Of a DNA stretch of 64,000 nucleotides, positions 17,911-27,206 are shown piece after piece. Numbering within the stretch: position 1 is the first letter of the stretch; each line of letters starts with the position of its first letter. Where the stretch lies: assembly GCF_017742245.1 (NCBI RefSeq), contig NZ_JAGHKO010000010.1, positions 186,001 to 250,000 on the forward strand, in the 5' to 3' direction. A program made the position numbers and the translations under genes. The notes beneath the pieces are model-generated. The model saw only the letters and a list, made by a program, of their open reading frames with translations, was not told the DNA's origin and made no database searches. This DNA comes from Niastella soli (GTDB lineage Bacteria; Bacteroidota; Bacteroidia; Chitinophagales; Chitinophagaceae).

Positions 17911-18171
17911 AAGCACTCACTACTCACCACTGACATTCATAAAAAAGGGCCTCCCGGGATTAACCGAAACGCCCATTGTTCATCATCAGTCCTTATGCGT
18001 TATGATCCTTCGTGAATCATTTATTGTATTGACCTGTAACCGAAAAATAAAGACAAATAAAAAACCGGCTGAGCCGGATTACATTACAATTATCCGAAAT
18101 ACACAAAACCACTTAATACAGGTAGTATATTATCCTTGCTTATAAGTAGTTGTTAGCACTGTCTCAGCACC
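17911..18171. other. Intergenic region with orphan minus-strand terminator hairpins
   Basis: Begins with a short ACTCACTACTCACCACTGAC word array (17914-17934). Two hairpins followed by T tracts on the minus strand are seen: 17941-17974 (GGGCGTTTCGG/CCGGGAGGCCC-type stem, wobble pairs, T6) and 18057-18077 (CCGGC/GCCGG, loop TGA/TCA, T6). No minus-strand gene lies to the right before the plus-strand gene at 18233, so they suggest short antisense or non-coding transcripts. Confidence 0.45.
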
Positions 18172-18213
18172 AAAATACAAGCAACCAACCGGCCCGGTTA
18201 TTGCTTGTATTTT
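18172..18213 (+). terminator. Strong hairpin and T tract directly upstream of the 18233 gene
   Basis: 13-bp stem AAAATACAAGCAA / TTGCTTGTATTTT with an inner AACCGG/CCGGTT stem, then a run of T. It may end the 16855 transcript, but only 19 bp separate it from the next ATG, too little for a separate promoter, so it could act as an attenuator in that gene's leader. Confidence 0.7.
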
Positions 18214-18232
18214 TTTACCAAACATCTTACTT

Positions 18233-18526
18233 ATGAAAACAATTGCTACACTCACTATCCTTTCCCTCCCACTCGTCACCTGCTGTACCACATTAAGTCC
18301 GGAACATATCAGAGGTCATAAATGGCTGTATGGCCAGGGGTATCGTATTGGAGACCAGTTACAATTTGATAACAAAACTTATAGCTTTAAAGGTGACACC
18401 ATCTTGAAAAGTAATTTACCTGTAGCTGTTGTAGTAATGTCATCCGGCGATCTGTTGGGTAATAACAATGATATTACTATTCAATCGCTGGCTACGGGGG
18501 AAGAGGGTTTGTATCATGAGAAATAA
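18233..18526 (+). CDS. Small putative lipoprotein, unknown
   Basis: 97 residues. The hydrophobic start (TIATLTILSLPLVTCC) and a Cys pair suggest a lipoprotein signal. The mature part (HIRGHKWLYGQGYRIGDQLQFDNKTYSF and VAVVVMSSGDLLGNNNDITIQSLATGEEGLY) is rich in short beta-like stretches and resembles small lipocalin-like envelope proteins only in a general way. No family recognised. Its leader contains the hairpin at 18172 and a word array begins 4 bp after its stop codon. Coding character (no frame breaks, plausible signal) supports a real gene. Confidence 0.6.
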   Translation: MKTIATLTILSLPLVTCCTTLSPEHIRGHKWLYGQGYRIGDQLQFDNKTYSFKGDTILKSNLPVAVVVMSSGDLLGNNNDITIQSLATGEEGLYHEK

Positions 18527-18529
18527 CAG

Positions 18530-18870
18530 ACGGCAATCGTGAATTGGCAGACGGCAGACGGGCCTTCGCTACGCTCAGGTCCGGAGTCATGAATCGTGAA
18601 ACGTGAAAGTCCTTATTGTGGAACTCCGATTATTATCGGCAGTTGGCAATAAATTTTTAGGCGGCCAAAATAATTATTAGTCCCGACAGTCGCGAGCCCA
18701 CTCACAACTCACATTTTCGCCTTCAGCCCGATACTTCCTACTTCTTAACTCTTACTTCCCTTATCAACTCCATCAACCTTATTAACCCTAACAACCTTTT
18801 AACTGGTCAACTGATCAACAACCTTATCAATCCGTAAACTTATCAACTTGTTAACACTTCACCTCCCTAT
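18530..18870. repeat. Mosaic of at least five short-word families
   Basis: In order: GGCAGACGGCA words (18530-18560), CTTCGCTACGCTCAGGTCCG (reverse complement of the palindromic part of the 59651 units), CGTGAAACGTGAAA words (about 18592-18608), an AT-rich stretch, CCCACTCACAACTCAC (about 18700), CTTCCTACTTCTTAACTCTTACTTCC words (about 18732-18760) and a long run of ATCAACCTTATTAACC words (about 18763-18860). Nothing here is coding. Confidence 0.7.
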
Positions 18871-18943
18871 TGCAAATGCCGTGGGAGATGCTTATATTTA
18901 TTATAAGAGCGATATTTCATTTTAGAACCATACCGTACTTCTT

Positions 18944-19519
18944 ATGAAAACAGTTTCCTACATGGTGCCAGTAGTCATGTTATTATTATCGTTCCTGTAT
19001 AATAACAATCCCTTTGTGGTAAAAGAAGAAGCGCAGGAAGCGTTTCAATTGTTGAATACTATTCGTAGCAACCCGGAGAAATATTACAAGGAACTCTCCC
19101 TCAATTCAAAACTGCGGATCACCAAAACACCCTTGCGGTGGAACGATACCCTGGCCAGGGTAGCCGAGATCAAAGCGCTTGACATGGCCAAACGCAATTA
19201 CTTCGATCATGTTAATCCCGAAGGCTATGGCATTAATTTTTTCATTAACCAAAGTGGCTATAAATTGAATGCCGACTGGCTAAAAGATAAGAAAGAAAAC
19301 TACTTTGAATCAATAGGTGCCGGTCACGATTCCGGTGAAGCCGCTATTAAAGCATTGATCATTGATGCAGAAGACGCCAGCAAGGGCCACCGCGATCATT
19401 TGCTGGGCATTGGCGATTTTGACGCCACCCTATTGGATGTAGGCATCGGTTTTGTAAAATGCGATGGAGGAAAATACCCCTCTTATACCTGTATTGTAAT
19501 TGCCAAACACAACTGGTGA
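18944..19519 (+). CDS. CAP-domain (SCP/PR-1-like) secreted protein
   Basis: 191 residues. An N-terminal hydrophobic segment (YMVPVVMLLLSFLY) exports or anchors it. AFQLLNTIRSNPEKYY opens the CAP domain; LRWNDTLARVAEIKALDMAKRNYFDHVNPEG contains the conserved His of the CAP cavity; ESIGAGHDSGEAAIKALI and KGHRDHLLG carry the second conserved acidic/His cluster; VGIGFV and CIVIAKHNW complete the fold. CAP proteins are extracellular and of varied function. The gene stands alone between a word array and the symporter terminator. Confidence 0.85.
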   Translation: MKTVSYMVPVVMLLLSFLYNNNPFVVKEEAQEAFQLLNTIRSNPEKYYKELSLNSKLRITKTPLRWNDTLARVAEIKALDMAKRNYFDHVNPEGYGINFFINQSGYKLNADWLKDKKENYFESIGAGHDSGEAAIKALIIDAEDASKGHRDHLLGIGDFDATLLDVGIGFVKCDGGKYPSYTCIVIAKHNW

Positions 19520-19555
19520 TCAACCCGCCTACTCCGCCAGTTGACGGATTCGACG

Positions 19556-19592
19556 GGCAAAAAAAAATGCCATCCCGAAATTCGAGATGGCA
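19556..19592 (-). terminator. Terminator of the sugar symporter/xyl transcript
   Basis: TGCCATC (19568-19574) pairs with GATGGCA (19586-19592), extended by CGA/TCG, with T8 on the minus strand. It follows the symporter stop by 22 bp. Confidence 0.85.
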
Positions 19593-19614
19593 CCTGAAGA
19601 AGGTAATATCCAAT

Positions 19615-21243
19615 TTATTTCGCAATTCCCAGTGGGGAGAAGTATGCAAACACTGCAATAATAAACACCAGCACCAGTAAGGTTAATATCAAATCTTTCT
19701 GATTCCAGCTTGCACGGGATGCTTTTTTATCTTCAGCAACCGTAGTAGCAAACGTCAATCCTTTTATATGCGCTTCATCTGGTGCAGGAGTAGCCAGGCT
19801 TATCGCAACCATCAACACTACCGAGAACACGAACAGGGCAATACAGAAGTATAAGAAGTTCATAGTAGCGAAGTCGTACAACAGACCTGGACTTAACTGG
19901 CCTTTCATTAATTCAAACACCAGTTTCAGGATACCAATTATAAAACCTACCACCATGGCAGTGTAAGCCCCTTTTGCATTGATCCGCTTGGAGAAAACCC
20001 CCAGCAAAAAAGCGGCGGCAATCGGTGGCGCCAGATACGATTGTACGCTTTGTAAATAGCCATACAAACCTTTTGAGATATTTTTCATCAACGGGATCCA
20101 GATCATACCCAGCAGCACCACAATACCCGTCGCAATACGGCCCACCCGCACCAATTCGTGATTGGATGCATCAGGTCTCTTTTTCTTATATATATCCATG
20201 GTGAACAGGGTGGAACAGGCATTGTATACAGAAGCAAGCGAGCTCATTAAAGCGGCCAGCAGACCACCGGCCAACAATCCTCTTAATCCAACCGGCATAA
20301 TTTCCTTTACCAGCGTTGGGAACGCCACATCGGTATCGGTCATATTTAATTTGCCCTGTTGGTGTAATGTATAAGCGATCAACCCGGGGATCATGAATAT
20401 GAAGAATGGCATCAATTTTAAATACGCGGCAAAGATGGTCCCTCTTCTTGCTTCCTTTTCATTGCGTGCTGCCAAACAGCGTTGTACAATATGCTGATCG
20501 GTACACCAGTACCAGAGCCCCACAATCGGCGATGCAAATAGGATGCCGGCCCATGGAAAATCAGGATTCGACAATGGCTGGAACATATTCAGTTTTTCCT
20601 TGGGCAGCGAGTGCATCAGCGTGTCCCATCCACCAACTTTATCTAAACCAATGAACAACAACACGGCAGAACCCGCTAACAATACAATGGCCTGGATGGC
20701 TTCGGTATACATTACCGCGTGCAAGCCACCAAAGATGGTATATACACCCGTTACTACTACAAGGATGATGGCGCCAGTCCAGAAGTCAACCCCCAGCAGG
20801 GAGTTAAACACCAGCGCGCCGGCATAAATAGTTACCGCCGCTTTTGCAATTACATAGCTTATGAGCTGGATGATCGACAACAACCATCTTGCTTTTGCAT
20901 TGAAACGCCTTTCCAGGAATTCGGGCATGGTATACACCATGCTGCGCATATAGAAGGGTACAAATACCCAACCCAGCGTAAGGATGATCCAGGAATGCAG
21001 TTCATAATGCCCCATCACTACCCCGCTGCTGGCAGCGGTTCCGGCTAAACCTACAATATGTTCAGAACCTACGTTGGAAGCCAGGATGGATGCACCGATC
21101 ACAAACCAGCCCAGGTTACGGTTGGCCAGAAAGTAATCAGATGGTGAGTCTTTTGCTTTTTTAATTGACCAGATGGAGATCGCAGCTATTACTGCCAGGT
21201 ACAGGCCTACGAATAACCAATCGGTTGGACCAAGAAAATGCAT
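19615..21243 (-). CDS. Sodium/sugar symporter (SSS family, SGLT-like)
   Basis: 542 residues with about 14 hydrophobic helices, close in length to vSGLT. SDYFLANRNLGWFVIGASILASNVGSEHIVGLAG is the family N-terminal signature; GLWYWCTDQHIVQRCLAARN and LLAALMSSLASVYNACSTLFTMDIY are the other two, the latter with the Na+-site Ser. It imports a sugar with sodium. As the last gene on the same strand after xylB and xylA, xylose is the likely substrate, though glucose or galactose uptake is known for the family. An array of inverted words separates it from xylA, so the three may form one operon or two. Confidence 0.9.
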   Translation of the reverse strand: MHFLGPTDWLFVGLYLAVIAAISIWSIKKAKDSPSDYFLANRNLGWFVIGASILASNVGSEHIVGLAGTAASSGVVMGHYELHSWIILTLGWVFVPFYMRSMVYTMPEFLERRFNAKARWLLSIIQLISYVIAKAAVTIYAGALVFNSLLGVDFWTGAIILVVVTGVYTIFGGLHAVMYTEAIQAIVLLAGSAVLLFIGLDKVGGWDTLMHSLPKEKLNMFQPLSNPDFPWAGILFASPIVGLWYWCTDQHIVQRCLAARNEKEARRGTIFAAYLKLMPFFIFMIPGLIAYTLHQQGKLNMTDTDVAFPTLVKEIMPVGLRGLLAGGLLAALMSSLASVYNACSTLFTMDIYKKKRPDASNHELVRVGRIATGIVVLLGMIWIPLMKNISKGLYGYLQSVQSYLAPPIAAAFLLGVFSKRINAKGAYTAMVVGFIIGILKLVFELMKGQLSPGLLYDFATMNFLYFCIALFVFSVVLMVAISLATPAPDEAHIKGLTFATTVAEDKKASRASWNQKDLILTLLVLVFIIAVFAYFSPLGIAK

Positions 21244-21323
21244 ATGGCAAGCTTGTTTGGTTACGAATGTTGTTGTTAACGTCCCCTTCGTTAAAATAAG
21301 TCGCTACCGGGGATCCCCAAAAA

Positions 21324-21458
21324 TGAAGCAGGAAGTATGATGTAAGAAGTAGGAAGAACCTGAATTTCGATTTCTCTAATTAATTCCAGCCTTCTTTATT
21401 TCTTACCTCTTACTTCCTACTTACTATCTCTTATGTCCTATTTCCTACTTCCTACTTC
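21324..21458. repeat. Inverted-arm word array between xylA and the symporter
   Basis: Left arm (21324-21358): GAAGCAGGAAGTATGATGTAAG-type words cut into GAAGTAGGAAG units. Right arm (about 21399-21458): TTACCTCTTACTTCC and CTACTTCC units, the reverse complement. Core of about 40 bp. A palindrome GGGGATCCCC sits just before it (21309-21318). Uses the same words as the array at 8571. Confidence 0.65.
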
Positions 21459-21491
21459 ACAATCCTATCTCCACAAAATCTATACTTTATA

Positions 21492-22820
21492 CTAAATATA
21501 CTGATTGATGATGTTTTCCAGCCATTCCTGTTTACCGCTGGTCTGTTTGGGTTCGCCATTCGTTAAAGCAAACTCACGCAGGTCTTCCAGTTTTAATGCA
21601 CCGGTCTCAAATTCTTTTCCTTTACCACTGTCAAAAGAAGCATAGCGGTCCTTACGGAATTTCAGGTAAGGCGATTTTTGCATTACTTTATCAGCGATCA
21701 CCAGTGCACGGGCAAATGTATCCATGCCACCTATATGCGCCATGAAGATATCTTCCAGGTCGGTTGAGTTCCGGCGGGTTTTGGCATCAAAGTTTATTCC
21801 ACCACCAGCAAAACCTTTGGCTTCCAGAATGATGAGCATGCTTTCTACCAGTTCATTCAGATCTACGGGGAACTGGTCGGTATCCCAGCCGTTCTGATCA
21901 TCACCCCGGTTGGCATCGATGCTACCAAGCATACCCGCATCGGCGGCCACCTGCAATTCGTGTTGGAAGGTATGGCCAGCGAGGGTGGCATGGTTTACTT
22001 CAATATTCAGTTTAAAGTCTTTATCAAGCCCGTAATGACGCAGGAAACCGATAACGGTAGCGCTGTCATAATCGTATTGGTGTTTGGTAGGCTCACATGG
22101 TTTGGGTTCAATAAAGAACACGCCTTTAAACCCTTGTTTACGTGCATAGTCACGCGCCATGGTCAGGAACTGGGCCAGGTGATCGAGCTCACGTTTCATG
22201 TTTGTGTTCAACAGGCTCATATAACCTTCGCGGCCACCCCAGAATACATAGTTCTCGCCGCCCAGTGCTATGGTAGCATCGAGCGCATTCTTCACCTGAG
22301 TGCCGGCATATGCAACAGCAGCAAAATCAGGATTGGTAGACGCACCATTCATATAACGGGGGTTACTGAACACATTGGCTGTTCCCCATAATAATTTCAC
22401 GCCGCTTGCCGCCTGTTTTTGTTTGGCATAATCAACAATTGATTGTAAACGGCTTTCATATTCTTTTATGTTAGCACCTTCATCAACCAGGTCAATGTCG
22501 TGAAAACAATAGTAAGGAACACCCAGTTTGGTGATAAACTCAAAGGCTGCATCCATTTTGTCTTTAGCCCGTGCTACCGCATCAGCAGCATTATCCCAAG
22601 CGAAATGTTTGGTACCGGGGCCAAATGGGTCGGCGCCCGTGTTACAGAAGGTGTGCCAATAACAAACAGCAAAGCGTAAATGCTCTTTCATGGTTTTACC
22701 AGCCACTACTCTGTTCTCATCGTACCATTTAAAGGCCAGTGGGTTATCACTCTCCACACCTTCATACTTGATCTGTCCAATGCCTTTAAAGAATTCTTTG
22801 TCGCCTGTAATGATTTTCAT
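21492..22820 (-). CDS. xylA: Xylose isomerase
   Basis: 442 residues, group II length. Catalytic and metal residues are intact: His107 and Asp110 ([10 protein letters not shown]), Glu238 (FFIEPKP), Glu274 and His277 (NIEVNHATL), Asp302 (SIDANRGD), Asp313 and Asp315 (WDTDQFP), matching the E. coli enzyme with an offset of six. It converts xylose to xylulose. Situated between xylB and a sugar symporter, on the strand opposite to a divergent AraC-type regulator. Confidence 0.97.
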   Translation of the reverse strand: MKIITGDKEFFKGIGQIKYEGVESDNPLAFKWYDENRVVAGKTMKEHLRFAVCYWHTFCNTGADPFGPGTKHFAWDNAADAVARAKDKMDAAFEFITKLGVPYYCFHDIDLVDEGANIKEYESRLQSIVDYAKQKQAASGVKLLWGTANVFSNPRYMNGASTNPDFAAVAYAGTQVKNALDATIALGGENYVFWGGREGYMSLLNTNMKRELDHLAQFLTMARDYARKQGFKGVFFIEPKPCEPTKHQYDYDSATVIGFLRHYGLDKDFKLNIEVNHATLAGHTFQHELQVAADAGMLGSIDANRGDDQNGWDTDQFPVDLNELVESMLIILEAKGFAGGGINFDAKTRRNSTDLEDIFMAHIGGMDTFARALVIADKVMQKSPYLKFRKDRYASFDSGKGKEFETGALKLEDLREFALTNGEPKQTSGKQEWLENIINQYI

Positions 22821-22869
22821 ATTAGTGAGTTTATTATTTACGTAAGATGATCTTTGTTTAATGTGAAGC

Positions 22870-23038
22870 TATTGTGGCCTAAGTCGCTTATCGTGAAACG
22901 GCAAACGTGAAATCCCGACAGGTCGGGACAGGCTGTGAAAGGGTCAACCTTATCACCCCTATCAACTTTATTAACCATTTCACCTCTATCAACTTAATTC
23001 CTCCCCGACACGTCGGGGCAGGCTGTCAACTGGTCAAC
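22870..23038. repeat. Word array with two palindromic GC cassettes
   Basis: CGTGAAACGGCAAACGTGAAA words (about 22889-22911), cassette 1 TCCCGACAGGTCGGGACAGG (about 22912-22932), ATCAACCTTATCACC words, cassette 2 CCCCGACACGTCGGGGCAGG (about 23004-23024), then GTCAACTGGTCAACC up to the xylB stop codon. The two cassettes share the tail CAGGCTGT. Confidence 0.65.
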
Positions 23039-24517
23039 CTACTTCAGTATATTATCAAGAAGCCCTTTCCATTCTTCATAAACCGCTTTATACTCCTTTT
23101 TCTTCGTGGGTTCTATAACTGTCAATGGTTTTACCTGGGTGAATGCTTCTTTAGGAGTTTTATATACGCCGGCGCCAATACCTGCGCCTATGGCCGCGCC
23201 TACGCTGCCATCACAGTTGTACAATTCAACCGGCACATGGGTGGTGTTTACAAACGCTTCTACAAACAGCTCACTGAGGAACAGGTTGGCTTTACCAGCC
23301 CTGATCACCTGCGGGTTCATGCCATTCTCACGCATAATGTCAAGTCCATAACGGAATGCGCAGGCAATGCCTTCCTGAGCTGCGCGGAACAAATGCGCCT
23401 GTGAATGAAGGTTTAAATCGATATGATGAAAGTGTACGCCAATGATCTGATTGTTCAGCATTCGTTCGGCGCCATTCCCAAAGGGCAGCACGCGTAAGCC
23501 ATCGGCGCCCACCGGCACTTTTGACGCTTCGTTGTTCATTTGGGTATAGCTGATAGCCGGAGTGAAAATATTTTTAACCCAGCGATTCAAAATGCCGGTG
23601 CCGTTGATACATAACAGCACGCCCAACCGTTTTTCATCATTGGTATAGTTAACGTGTGCAAAAGTGTTCACACGCGATTCGGGATCATAGGTGAGTTCGT
23701 CGCTTACGCCATAGATAACACCTGAAGTACCGGCCGTTGCGGCCACTTCTCCGGGTTCCAGCACATTTAACGACAACGCATTATTAGGCTGATCGCCCGC
23801 TTTATAAGTAACCGGAATACCGGGCTGTAATGATAAGGATTCAGCCACGCCTGCACTTAATCGTCCATGGTCAGAGAAAACGTCCTGTATAGTGGGGATC
23901 AGATTGTCGTCAAAACCAAAATGCTCCATTACATCCTTGCTGATGCGGTCTTTTTTAAAATCCCAGAAAATACCTTCCGATAAAGCAGAGATGCTGGTAG
24001 TGATCTCACCCGTCATTTTCATCGAAATGAAATCGCCGGGCAGCATTATGCGAGCTGCTTTTTTATAGGTGGCCGGTTCTTCTTCTTTTACCCAGGCCAG
24101 TTTGGAGGCGGTAAAATTCCCTGGTGAATTCAACAGATGGGAAAGACTTGTTTTTTTGCCAATGGCCTTGAATGCTTTCTCGCCAATTTCCACCGCACGG
24201 CTATCGCACCATATTATGGAATTACGCAGCACCTGCTGGTCCTCATCAACCATTACCAATCCATGCATCTGATAGGAAATACCAATAGCACCAATATCGG
24301 CAGGATTATATGTATTGGAAGCATGCGCTTTTTTAATAGCCAGTTGTACATGTTCCCACCACATTTCAGGTGATTGTTCAGCCCAACCGGGTTGTGGAGA
24401 TAGTATGGGTGATTCTGTTTCAGGATATTGTGCAGAGGCCTTACACTGTTGTGTTTGAGCGTCTACGACAGAAACTTTAATAGAGGACGTACCTACATCA
24501 ATTCCAAGCAATAACAT
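23039..24517 (-). CDS. xylB: Xylulokinase (FGGY family)
   Basis: 492 residues. DVGTSSIKVSVVD (from residue 7) is the N-terminal phosphate-binding motif of FGGY kinases; QMHGLVMVDED and IIWCDSRAVE are xylulokinase-type; AGDQPNNALSLN holds the probable catalytic Asp; FGNGAERMLN and GKANLFLSELFVEAF form the C-terminal FGGY signature. It phosphorylates xylulose to feed the pentose phosphate pathway. First gene of the minus-strand xyl set, starting 258 bp from the divergent regulator. Confidence 0.95.
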   Translation of the reverse strand: MLLLGIDVGTSSIKVSVVDAQTQQCKASAQYPETESPILSPQPGWAEQSPEMWWEHVQLAIKKAHASNTYNPADIGAIGISYQMHGLVMVDEDQQVLRNSIIWCDSRAVEIGEKAFKAIGKKTSLSHLLNSPGNFTASKLAWVKEEEPATYKKAARIMLPGDFISMKMTGEITTSISALSEGIFWDFKKDRISKDVMEHFGFDDNLIPTIQDVFSDHGRLSAGVAESLSLQPGIPVTYKAGDQPNNALSLNVLEPGEVAATAGTSGVIYGVSDELTYDPESRVNTFAHVNYTNDEKRLGVLLCINGTGILNRWVKNIFTPAISYTQMNNEASKVPVGADGLRVLPFGNGAERMLNNQIIGVHFHHIDLNLHSQAHLFRAAQEGIACAFRYGLDIMRENGMNPQVIRAGKANLFLSELFVEAFVNTTHVPVELYNCDGSVGAAIGAGIGAGVYKTPKEAFTQVKPLTVIEPTKKKEYKAVYEEWKGLLDNILK

Positions 24518-24700
24518 ATGGCAGCTTAATTACTAATTTCTTAGGTTGAGAAATGTGATTTGAAGAATCTTAAAAGGCAGCAAGCTCCAGGTGGATTCTG
24601 ATTCTACGCCTTTCACCTGCTGCCCTGTTAACCAAAAACCTTTATCGAAGAATCGAAGTTATTGGATATTAATAAGATGGTCTACCACTTTATTTTCAAA

Positions 24701-24758
24701 AACATAAACTATTTTAATATAACCGATATGCTTTATGTTTATTTTTGCTTAAAATAGT
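24701..24758. promoter_or_regulatory. Nested inverted repeats and promoter in the xylB/araC-type divergent gap
   Basis: ACTATTTTAA (24708-24717) is perfectly repeated in inverse at 24749-24758, and AACATAAA (24701-24708) at 24732-24739. TATTTTTG (24740-24747) matches the -7 box for the plus-strand regulator, 28 nt before its ATG, and lies inside the inverted repeat. This is a good candidate operator for the divergent regulator, possibly allowing autoregulation. Confidence 0.6.
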
Positions 24759-24775
24759 GGTTAAGGAGCCCGGTC

Positions 24776-25672
24776 ATGAAACCCTTAGTTGAAAAATTAC
24801 CGCTTTCGCAAAACACCTCATTTGTGGCGCGCACCTACCGCACGCCGCATTTTGAAGTACCCTGGCATCAGCACATTGAATATGAGCTCATCCTGTTCCT
24901 GGAAGGCGAAGGCACCGCTTTTATTGGTAATTATATAGGAGAGTTTAAAACCGACGATGTTTTTTTCCTGGGCAGTAACCTGCCTCATACCTTTCAAAAG
25001 GCGCATAAAGACATCATTACTGCGGCAGTAGTAGTTCAATTTACCGATGACTTTTGGGGCCCGGGTTTTATGCAGCTGCCCGAAAGCAAAAGCATTTTAA
25101 AACTGTTTACCGTGGCTATGCAGGGGTTGAAAATACAAGGGTCAACACGGCAGCAATTAAAACCATTGTTAACCGGGTTGGAACATTTACAGGGCTTTGC
25201 CCGCATCATCCGGTTGTGCGAATGTTTGCAGTTAATTACCACTGCGCATGAATTCGAAACAGTGAGCACGCAGGAAGTAAAAACCTTCCAGGCAAAGAAT
25301 AAAGACCGGATCGATCGGATCTTCCAGTTCACCATCGATAACTTTCAGGAATCAATTGCCCTTTGCGATGTGGCGGCCACGGCCGGCATGAGCATCCCGG
25401 CTTTCTGCAGTTATTTTAAAAAATGCACCAAGAAGACCTATGTCGATTTTTTGAATGAAGTGCGTATTGGCCATGCCTGCAAGCTGCTGATAGACACCCA
25501 AAAAACCGTACTGGCGATCAGTATCGAAAGCGGATTCAATACCCTGGCCAATTTTAATAAGCAGTTCTTAAAACTAAAGCAATTGACCCCATCGGGTTTC
25601 CGGAAGAAGTTCCGCATACAGGAACAGGAGGAATATTTACCAGATGAATACAGGATCTTAAATGGCGAATAA
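24776..25672 (+). CDS. AraC-family transcriptional regulator of the xyl genes (probable)
   Basis: 298 residues. An N-terminal cupin-like sensor ([27 protein letters not shown], from about residue 24) and a C-terminal AraC HTH pair ([52 protein letters not shown] and [23 protein letters not shown]) are clear. Residues [12 protein letters not shown] and FRKKF match the family. Position divergent from xylB with an inverted repeat between suggests control of xylose genes; xylose binding is inferred. Its stop overlaps the start of queG by 11 bp. Confidence 0.85.
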   Translation: MKPLVEKLPLSQNTSFVARTYRTPHFEVPWHQHIEYELILFLEGEGTAFIGNYIGEFKTDDVFFLGSNLPHTFQKAHKDIITAAVVVQFTDDFWGPGFMQLPESKSILKLFTVAMQGLKIQGSTRQQLKPLLTGLEHLQGFARIIRLCECLQLITTAHEFETVSTQEVKTFQAKNKDRIDRIFQFTIDNFQESIALCDVAATAGMSIPAFCSYFKKCTKKTYVDFLNEVRIGHACKLLIDTQKTVLAISIESGFNTLANFNKQFLKLKQLTPSGFRKKFRIQEQEEYLPDEYRILNGE

Positions 25673-26591
25673 GGAATACCATACCCAACAAATAAAGTCG
25701 TTTGTACGCGAATTAGGATTCGATTTCTGCGGCATTGCCCAGGCAAGGCAACTGGAAGACGATGCGCGGCGACTGGAACAATGGCTCAATAAAGGCCTGC
25801 ATGGCAACATGCAGTATATGGAGAATTATTTCGATCTGCGCATTGACCCCACGAAACTGGTGCCTGGCGCCAAATCGGTAATAACCGTCTTACTGAATTA
25901 CTTTCCGCAGCAAACCCAACAAACCAATACCCCCAACATTTCAAAATATGCGTTTGGGAACGATTACCACGAAGTGATCAAAAAAAAGCTGCATACCCTG
26001 CTGGCGCTCATCAATGAACACATTGGTGAAGTTCAGGGAAGGGGTTTTGTTGATTCGGCACCAGTACTGGAACGCAGCTGGGCACACCGCAGCGGGCTTG
26101 GCTGGATCGGTAAAAACGGCAACCTCATCACAAAACAACAGGGGTCATTCTTTTTCATAGCTACACTCATTGTAGATCTTGAGTTGGAATATGATGATCC
26201 CATAGCCAAAGACTATTGCGGCAGCTGCCGCCGGTGTATCGATGCCTGTCCTACCGGCGCCATTACCGAAGGCAAAGTGATCAATGGAAGCCAATGCATT
26301 TCTTACTATACAATTGAGCTGAAGGACCTGTTACTGCCCGATGATAAAAAAGGCCAGTTTGCCGACTGGATGTTTGGCTGCGATGTTTGCCAGGATGTTT
26401 GTCCCTGGAACCGGTTTGCCAAACCAACCCGGGAAGCCGGTTTCACGCCTATCCCCGAAATACTGAATTTCACTACCAAAGAATGGGAATCATTAACGGA
26501 GGATGCGTTTAAACAAATATTCCGGCACTCTCCTTTAAAGCGGGCTAAATTTCAGGGCATACAACGAAATGTAAAATTCCTGAAAGGGTAA
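25662..26591 (+). CDS. queG: Epoxyqueuosine reductase
   Basis: 309 residues, typical for Que[11 protein letters not shown] begins the cobalamin-binding part; [14 protein letters not shown] and [17 protein letters not shown], then [12 protein letters not shown], give two 4Fe-4S clusters; [10 protein letters not shown] is a further family block. It reduces epoxyqueuosine to queuosine in tRNA. It starts 11 bp inside the regulator gene, implying translational coupling to an unrelated regulator. The C-terminal HEAT-like extension of some QueG proteins is absent, which is common. Confidence 0.95.
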   Translation: MANKEYHTQQIKSFVRELGFDFCGIAQARQLEDDARRLEQWLNKGLHGNMQYMENYFDLRIDPTKLVPGAKSVITVLLNYFPQQTQQTNTPNISKYAFGNDYHEVIKKKLHTLLALINEHIGEVQGRGFVDSAPVLERSWAHRSGLGWIGKNGNLITKQQGSFFFIATLIVDLELEYDDPIAKDYCGSCRRCIDACPTGAITEGKVINGSQCISYYTIELKDLLLPDDKKGQFADWMFGCDVCQDVCPWNRFAKPTREAGFTPIPEILNFTTKEWESLTEDAFKQIFRHSPLKRAKFQGIQRNVKFLKG

Positions 26592-26600
26592 TGTTACCTG

Positions 26601-27197
26601 TTAGAACTGAAAGCCGAGCTTTATGGTCCCCCGGTGCAGATATTGTCTATAGGTATAATAATTATCATAACAGCGTCCGGTAGTGCAATTGTCGCCTATA
26701 AATTTATTTCGCCGCTCTACGTATTTATAACTATAACCGGCACTGATCGCCAAGCCGATCTTTGAAAGAACCGTAAACCTGTACCCCATACCGGCATCTG
26801 TATATACGCCACTACTATAAATATCTTCGTACCATTGATTGAGCTGGTCAGTTTTATCCTTTAAAAAATGACCGCCCACATCTGCATATAAAAAAGGGGT
26901 GGAGCTTTTCTTAAATATATTTTTTCTCAGATCAAGGAACAACGGGTAGCTGGTGCGGAAATACGGATCTACCCCCACTCCTATTCCCGCAAACCAGGTC
27001 TTATACCTGATCCCATTAATAGTTTGTAATTGATAAAAATTGTTTTTTGCCCCCGTTATGATCCCCACCAGGTTAATGGAAGAAAACGAACAGGAACAGC
27101 CTTTTTTGGCCGGTTGTTCCTGTTTTGCCTCCTGTGCATTGGTCATAAGAAATGATCCGGTAAGGATTACCCAAAGTAATAGCCATCTTTTTTGCAT
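26601..27197 (-). CDS. Putative envelope protein with barrel-like strands
   Basis: 198 residues. Signal peptide LLLWVILTGSFLMTNAQ (about 1-21). The mature protein starts with a Lys/Gln-rich spacer and CSCSFSS, then alternating aromatic strands (YQLQTINGIRYKTWFAGIGVGV, TPFLYADVGGHFL, GVYTDAGMGYRFT, GLAISAGYSYKYV) ending in LGFQF, the terminal Phe expected of outer-membrane barrels. Eight or so strands are likely. No family name. Follows the LVIVD lipoprotein by 9 bp and so belongs to the sigma-factor operon; converges with queG with 9 bp between. Confidence 0.65.
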   Translation of the reverse strand: MQKRWLLLWVILTGSFLMTNAQEAKQEQPAKKGCSCSFSSINLVGIITGAKNNFYQLQTINGIRYKTWFAGIGVGVDPYFRTSYPLFLDLRKNIFKKSSTPFLYADVGGHFLKDKTDQLNQWYEDIYSSGVYTDAGMGYRFTVLSKIGLAISAGYSYKYVERRNKFIGDNCTTGRCYDNYYTYRQYLHRGTIKLGFQF

Positions 27198-27206
27198 AAC
27201 AGTAAA

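Noticed and set aside
19615-26591. Arabinose rather than xylose locus
   Set aside because: Active-site residues of the isomerase and kinase are those of XylA and XylB; no araA, araB or araD is present.
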